Assembly (NCBI RefSeq): GCF_013031245.1
Contig: NZ_WPZL01000017.1
Location: 28,852 to 92,851, forward strand
Direction: 5' to 3'
Length of the DNA stretch: 64,000 nt
Source of the DNA: Ruegeria lacuscaerulensis
Lineage (GTDB): Bacteria; Pseudomonadota; Alphaproteobacteria; Rhodobacterales; Rhodobacteraceae
The position numbers and the translations under genes were made by a program. The first letter of the stretch is position 1. The number at the start of each line of letters is the position of its first letter. The notes beneath the pieces were generated by a model. The model saw only the letters and a list, made by a program, of their open reading frames with translations. It was not told the origin of the DNA and ran no database searches. Shown here one piece after another: positions 59,979 through 64,000 of this stretch.

Positions 59979-60590
59979 TCAGTTCGGAATTTTTCGAACC
60001 AGTGACGCCGAAATCCAGCCGACCTGTTGCTGCGGCAACATGCGCAGGCGCAACCAACCGGTACCGGATTCGCTCAGCACTTCGACCTTCTGACCTATGG
60101 TCGCCTTGCCGATGATAGGATAGATCGTGCCCGGACCATCGCGCATGTTGACACGGGTCCCCGAGATTTCACGGATGTCTTTTTCCGGTTCGGGTATTGC
60201 CGGGGCTTCCACCGCCTCATCCTGAACATCTTCGGTGATCTGCCGCAGCCCGGCCACACCGTCCTCCAGCGAAGCGAGCGTGATGTTGGCCCCCTGATCT
60301 TCGAAAACCGAAAGGCTTGAGAATGTCGCAAGGCTGGCAGTATCGGCGACGATTTCAACGACTTCTTCGACTGCGGATTCCGGCTGAATACGTGCAGGCG
60401 GCGTTCGCACCGCGACGTTGGTCACAAGTTCTTCGGCCCGGGCGGGTACGATGGATGACGGTATTTGAACTGCGGCAACGCGTGCAGGTTGATCGGAACG
60501 CAGGCCGCGCGGTTCAAAATCCGGCCCGCCGCTCATTATGTAAAAGCACCAGCCGAGTGCTGCGAAAGTTATAACAATAAGGCGCGTCAT
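59979..60590 (-). CDS. SH3 domain-containing secreted or anchored protein
   Basis: 203-aa protein with an N-terminal membrane/signal segment (LIVITFAALGWCFYIM), a flexible acidic middle of about 110 residues rich in Ala, Glu and Val, and a C-terminal SH3b domain (ISGTRVNMRDGPGTIYPIIGKATIGQKVEVLSESGTGWLRLRMLPQQQVGWISASLVRKIP). Such proteins bind cell wall or act as envelope adaptors. Function unknown. ATG 60590 starts the hydrophobic segment. Confidence 0.82.
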   Translation of the reverse strand: MTRLIVITFAALGWCFYIMSGGPDFEPRGLRSDQPARVAAVQIPSSIVPARAEELVTNVAVRTPPARIQPESAVEEVVEIVADTASLATFSSLSVFEDQGANITLASLEDGVAGLRQITEDVQDEAVEAPAIPEPEKDIREISGTRVNMRDGPGTIYPIIGKATIGQKVEVLSESGTGWLRLRMLPQQQVGWISASLVRKIPN

Positions 60591-60790
60591 GGCGCATCCC
60601 CCGGTAATCGCAAGAAACAAGAAATAGGCAGCAGATTAATGCAGACAGCCTACCATAATTTGCCGTTCGAGTCGAAAACCGGGGGAAATCCGGGACTTGT
60701 CTCCCCCTGTTGCAAAAAGCGCGACTTGTCCCCAGCAAAATACGCGTTGCTTGCTTTACCAAGGCGCGCTTGCGGCGTATCACATCATAT

Positions 60791-63139
60791 ATGAACGATA
60801 CGATCGACGACCCCAACATGGAGGCCCCTGAAAACGGGGGCGAGATAGCCGAACCTCTGCGCCGTGCGATTGGCGAACGCTATCTGACCTATGCGCTGTC
60901 CACCATCATGCACCGCGCATTGCCCGATGCGCGGGACGGGCTGAAGCCGGTGCACCGGCGAATCCTCTATGCGATGAGGGAACTGCGGCTGAGCGCGACG
61001 GGGGGGTTCCGCAAGTCGGCCAAGATTTCCGGCGACGTGATGGGCAACTATCACCCGCATGGCGATGCCGCGATCTATGATGCGATGGCGCGTCTGGCGC
61101 AGGATTTCAACGTCCGTTACCCGCTGGTCGACGGGCAGGGGAACTTCGGCAATATCGACGGCGACAACCCGGCGGCCTCGCGCTACACCGAGGCGCGGAT
61201 GACCATCGTCGCCGAGGCTCTGCTTGAGGGTCTGAACGAAGACGCCGTTGATTTTCGTGACAACTACGACGGCACGCTGACTGAGCCTGTCGTGCTGCCC
61301 GCGCAGTTCCCGAATCTACTGGCCAACGGCTCCAGCGGTATCGCGGTCGGAATGGCGACAAATATCCCGCCGCATAACATTGCCGAGCTGTGCGACGCCT
61401 GCCTGCATCTGATCAAGACGCCCGATGCACGCGACGACACGCTGCTGAACTATGTGCCCGGCCCGGACTTCCCCACTGGCGGCGTGATTGTCGAGCCGCC
61501 CGAGAATATCGCGCAGGCCTATCGCACCGGACGCGGCTCGTTCCGCCTGCGCTGCAAGTTCGAGGTCGAGGATCTGGGCCGTGGCCAATGGCAGATCGTC
61601 GTCACCGAGATCCCCTACCAGGTTCAGAAATCCAAACTGATCGAAAAGATCGCGGAACTGATCCAGACCAAAAAGATTCCGATCCTCGCCGATGTGCGCG
61701 ACGAATCCGCCGACGACATCCGCCTGATCCTTGAGCCGCGCTCCAAGAACGTGGACCCCGAGGTGCTGATGGGCATGCTCTACCGCAACTCGGACCTTGA
61801 GGTGCGGTTCAGTCTGAACATGAACGTGCTGATCGACGGGGTGACGCCCAAGGTCTGTTCGATGAAGGAGGTGCTGCGCGCCTTCCTCGATCATCGGCAA
61901 GAGGTTCTGCTGCGTCGCTCGCGCCACCGCATGGCGAAGATCGACCACCGGTTGGAGGTGTTGGAGGGCTTTATCGTCGCCTTCCTGAACCTCGACCGTG
62001 TGATCGACATCATCCGCTATGACGACGATCCCAAGGCCGCGCTGATGCGCGAAGATTGGGGCATCGACCACGTCCGCGCCACCAGCGAGGCTGATTATGT
62101 ATCGCCCAAACCGGGCGAGGGCGAGCTGTCCGAGGTTCAGGTCGACGCCATTCTCAACATGCGCCTGCGCAGCTTGCGTCGTCTGGAAGAGATGGAACTG
62201 GTCCGCGAGCGCGACGCGCTGATGGAAGAGCGCGCCAACCTCGAGGACCTCCTGGCGGATGATGGCCTGCAATGGGCCAAGATCGCCGAACAGTTGAAAG
62301 AGACCAAGAAGACCTTTGGCAAAGACTACGAAGGTGGCGCGCGCCGCACTCAGTTCGCCGAGGCGGGGCAGGTTGAAGAAGTCCCGCTTGAGGCGATGAT
62401 CGACAAGGAACCGATCACGGTCGTCTGCTCTCAGATGGGTTGGATTCGCGCCATGACCGGTCATATCGACCTGAAGCGCGAGTTGAAGTTCAAGGACGGT
62501 GACGGGCCACGTTTCATCTTCCATGCCGAGACAACCGATCGCCTGTTGGTGTTTGCGTCGAATGGACGTTTCTACACGATCAGCGCCGCCAACCTGCCCG
62601 GTGGGCGGGGAATGGGCGAGCCGCTGCGCCTGATGGTCGATCTGCCGAACGAGGCGCAGATCGTCGATATCCTGATCCACAAACCGGGGCGTAAGCTGCT
62701 GGTGGCCTCGGATGCAGGCAACGGATTCATGGTGCCCGAGGATGACGTGCTGGCTCAGACCCGCAACGGTAAACAGGTGCTGAACGTCAAAGGCGATGAG
62801 ACGGCGGTGATCTGTAAACCTGTTGAGGGCGATCACGTGGCGGTGGTGTCTCAGAACGGCAAGTTCCTGGTATTCCCCATGTCCGAACTGCCCGAGATGA
62901 CTCGCGGCAAGGGCGTCCGTCTGCAGAAATACAATATGGCGCGTGGTCGTCAGGGCACGCTGGAATTGGATGGTGGGCTGTCAGATGTGACCACCTTCAA
63001 GTGGGACGAGGGCTTGAAATGGTCTATGGGTGGCGACAAAACCCGGCACGAGTCTGACTTGTCGCAATGGCTCGCCAAACGCGCCAGTGTCGGGAAAAAG
63101 CCGCCCTATGGCTTTCCGCGTGACTATAAATTCTCGTGA
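60791..63139 (+). CDS. parC: DNA topoisomerase IV subunit A
   Basis: 782-aa ParC. The catalytic Tyr132 lies in [14 protein letters not shown]; the breakage-reunion domain has [22 protein letters not shown] and [20 protein letters not shown]. In that motif the quinolone-contact Ser80 position of E. coli is Ala93, while the Glu84 position is Asp97, suggesting naturally lower quinolone affinity. It has the C-terminal beta-pinwheel and normal length. The ATG at 60791 is chosen over an upstream start. Confidence 0.95.
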   Translation: MNDTIDDPNMEAPENGGEIAEPLRRAIGERYLTYALSTIMHRALPDARDGLKPVHRRILYAMRELRLSATGGFRKSAKISGDVMGNYHPHGDAAIYDAMARLAQDFNVRYPLVDGQGNFGNIDGDNPAASRYTEARMTIVAEALLEGLNEDAVDFRDNYDGTLTEPVVLPAQFPNLLANGSSGIAVGMATNIPPHNIAELCDACLHLIKTPDARDDTLLNYVPGPDFPTGGVIVEPPENIAQAYRTGRGSFRLRCKFEVEDLGRGQWQIVVTEIPYQVQKSKLIEKIAELIQTKKIPILADVRDESADDIRLILEPRSKNVDPEVLMGMLYRNSDLEVRFSLNMNVLIDGVTPKVCSMKEVLRAFLDHRQEVLLRRSRHRMAKIDHRLEVLEGFIVAFLNLDRVIDIIRYDDDPKAALMREDWGIDHVRATSEADYVSPKPGEGELSEVQVDAILNMRLRSLRRLEEMELVRERDALMEERANLEDLLADDGLQWAKIAEQLKETKKTFGKDYEGGARRTQFAEAGQVEEVPLEAMIDKEPITVVCSQMGWIRAMTGHIDLKRELKFKDGDGPRFIFHAETTDRLLVFASNGRFYTISAANLPGGRGMGEPLRLMVDLPNEAQIVDILIHKPGRKLLVASDAGNGFMVPEDDVLAQTRNGKQVLNVKGDETAVICKPVEGDHVAVVSQNGKFLVFPMSELPEMTRGKGVRLQKYNMARGRQGTLELDGGLSDVTTFKWDEGLKWSMGGDKTRHESDLSQWLAKRASVGKKPPYGFPRDYKFS

Positions 63140-63238
63140 TCTTGCAGGGCCCGCGGGTAGATTTCTGCTGATACGGCTTGGCACAGGCCGTATTGGTGCG
63201 TTAGATCAAAGAAAAACAGGCCTATCGAGACGAGACAT

Positions 63239-63832
63239 ATGTTGCGCATTCTGACCCTGATCACCGGACTGGCCCTGATGGCCGCCTGCACTCAGACACA
63301 GGTATATGAAGAACCTGAATCCCTGGGCGAATTCAAGTTGCGGGTCAACTATGCATTCGCTGACAAGGCCGTGCAGGGACCAGTTTCGCGGGATGCCACG
63401 CCTGACGAATGGACCAAGGCCATCCAGAACGCAGTGGATATCCGACTTGGCCGTTACGAGGGTGCTCAGGAATATGACATCGGCATCAGCCTGGAAGGGT
63501 ACATGCTGGCACCTCCGGGTATTCCAGTGATCTATAACCCCAAGAGCACCGCGATTGTTTTGGTCAACGTCTACGATGTACGCAACGAAGAGTTCCTGGT
63601 CAAAGGCAAGCAGTTTCAGGTTCTTGAGGATACGACCGGCGGCAGCGCTCTCAAGGGATCCGGCCACGAGCGGACAAAAGAAGAGCAGATGAGTGGGCTA
63701 GCCCTGAAAGTTGCCGACCGGGTCGAGGAGTGGTTAGCCGAAGAACACAAGGACAATGGTTGGTTTGATCGGCGGCCTGATCTGATTCAACCGCTCGGCT
63801 CCGGGACGGTTACGCAAAATCCGGCGTCTTAA
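63239..63832 (+). CDS. Putative lipoprotein
   Basis: 197-aa predicted lipoprotein with signal peptide MLRILTLITGLALMAACTQT and lipobox LMAAC. The mature part is alpha/beta (FKLRVNYAFADKAVQGPVSRDATPDEWTKAIQNAVDIRLGRYEGAQEYDIGISLEGYMLAPPGIPVIYNPKSTAIVLVNVYD). No named family recognised. It follows parC by 99 bp and precedes tuf. The ATG at 63239 begins the signal. Confidence 0.78.
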   Translation: MLRILTLITGLALMAACTQTQVYEEPESLGEFKLRVNYAFADKAVQGPVSRDATPDEWTKAIQNAVDIRLGRYEGAQEYDIGISLEGYMLAPPGIPVIYNPKSTAIVLVNVYDVRNEEFLVKGKQFQVLEDTTGGSALKGSGHERTKEEQMSGLALKVADRVEEWLAEEHKDNGWFDRRPDLIQPLGSGTVTQNPAS

Positions 63833-63904
63833 CCGGCTTTTCACGCAGGATGTGCTTGATTTTCCCCTTTGAACCAAATATCTCGCGCGCGCAGATGTAA
63901 CCAC

Positions 63905-63919
63905 GGGACCAAGGGTCCC
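63905..63919 (+). promoter_or_regulatory. Hairpin in the tuf leader
   Basis: GGGACC and GGTCCC (63905-63910 and 63914-63919) form a 6-bp stem 27 bp before the tuf start. No T-run, so not an obvious terminator; may be a leader element or just the end of the lipoprotein transcript. Confidence 0.3.
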
Positions 63920-63945
63920 CCAAAACGCAAAAGGGCGCCTGAGGA

Positions 63946-64000
63946 ATGGCAAAGGAAAAGTTTGAGCGTAATAAGCCGCACGTCAACATCGGCACGATTG
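63946..64000 (+). CDS. tuf: Elongation factor Tu (5' end only)
   Basis: 18 codons of EF-Tu, MAKEKFERNKPHVNIGTI, the invariant start of the family before the P-loop GHVDHGKT. The gene runs off the right edge. The Shine-Dalgarno GAGG precedes the ATG at 63946. Whether it is a stand-alone tuf or joined to other translation genes cannot be seen. Confidence 0.95.
   Translation, partial: MAKEKFERNKPHVNIGTI

Noticed and set aside
61316..62836. 506-codon open frame on the minus strand inside parC
   Set aside because: It is fully antisense to a well-conserved parC, and its translation has no recognisable domain; long antisense frames are common in GC-rich DNA.
1..64000. CRISPR arrays, insertion sequences, prophage genes, tRNA and rRNA genes
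   Set aside because: No regularly spaced repeats, transposase or integrase motifs, or tRNA T-loop/CCA patterns were noticed on reading both strands; absence is by eye, not by a dedicated search.

Overview
The window is a GC-rich (I estimate about 60 percent), gene-dense piece of an alphaproteobacterial chromosome, most likely a marine Rhodobacteraceae (Roseobacter-group, Ruegeria-like) species. The basis is gene order and content: the F0 ATP synthase operon atpI-atpB-atpE-atpF'-atpF with duplicated b subunits; the pckA | chvI-chvG-hprK-rapZ-EIIA-HPr block; the rpoZ-spoT-DUF2062-pdxJ-acpS-lepB-rnc-era-DUF1491-recO backbone; a probable methylsuccinyl-CoA dehydrogenase of the ethylmalonyl-CoA pathway; and DUF6473 and DUF1491 proteins. 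I see no insertion sequence, prophage, CRISPR array, rRNA or tRNA. It reads as core chromosome with single accessory genes slotted between conserved operons.

Layout. 1-4 kb: truncated azoreductase gene divergent from a LysR regulator and a DMT exporter, then a stress protein, an ArsR regulator and an unrecognised membrane protein. 4.2-6.8 kb: F0 operon with an internal hairpin after atpE and a terminator at its end. 7-10 kb: small membrane hydrolase, GntR/FadR regulator divergent from an aminotransferase (palindromic operators between), small lipoprotein. 10.2-13.7 kb: smc. 13.8-15.7 kb: secreted protein and an AT-richer amidase. 15.8-19 kb: MltB-type transglycosylase with cbiB and cobC. 19-22.7 kb: lone receiver protein behind a perfect CtrA-type box, glutathionyl-hydroquinone reductase, L,D-transpeptidase, PatB-type lyase. 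22.7-25.2 kb: def, a degenerate def paralogue, fmt and two small membrane proteins. 25.2-28.7 kb: overlapping operon ispH-DUF3429-methyltransferase-rnhA-TRIC channel. 28.9-42 kb: NYN protein, folK, then the rpoZ-to-recO backbone broken by accessory genes at three places. 42-46.5 kb: lipoprotein with a possible transglutaminase-like triad, acyl-CoA dehydrogenase (Mcd), TauE exporter, MASE1-like orphan membrane protein, small winged-helix protein. 46.9-54.3 kb: pckA and the ChvGI/regulatory-PTS cluster plus an acyltransferase. 54.3-60.6 kb: 3-hydroxyacyl-CoA dehydrogenase, DUF6473, etfA/etfB, cobalamin adenosyltransferase, HIG1-like protein, SDR, SH3 protein. 60.8-64 kb: parC, a lipoprotein, and the first codons of EF-Tu.

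How the genes fit together. Carbon control dominates the second half: PckA (gluconeogenesis), ChvG/ChvI (envelope/acid sensing) and a permease-less PTS chain (HPr kinase, EIIA, HPr) probably couple carbon and energy state to transcription, while Mcd, the 3-hydroxyacyl-CoA dehydrogenase and ETF handle acyl-CoA oxidation. Two genes (cbiB, cobC) plus the adenosyltransferase show B12 synthesis.

No single spectacular new system is evident. The best leads are: an unannotated promoter-to-terminator unit of about 100 nt at 46623-46753 (candidate sRNA); a 21-bp-period tandem repeat between pckA and chvI; a CtrA box before a receiver lacking its conserved lysine; a deformylase paralogue lacking its cysteine and glutamate, encoded between def and fmt; and a lipoprotein with a possible Cys-His-Asp triad.
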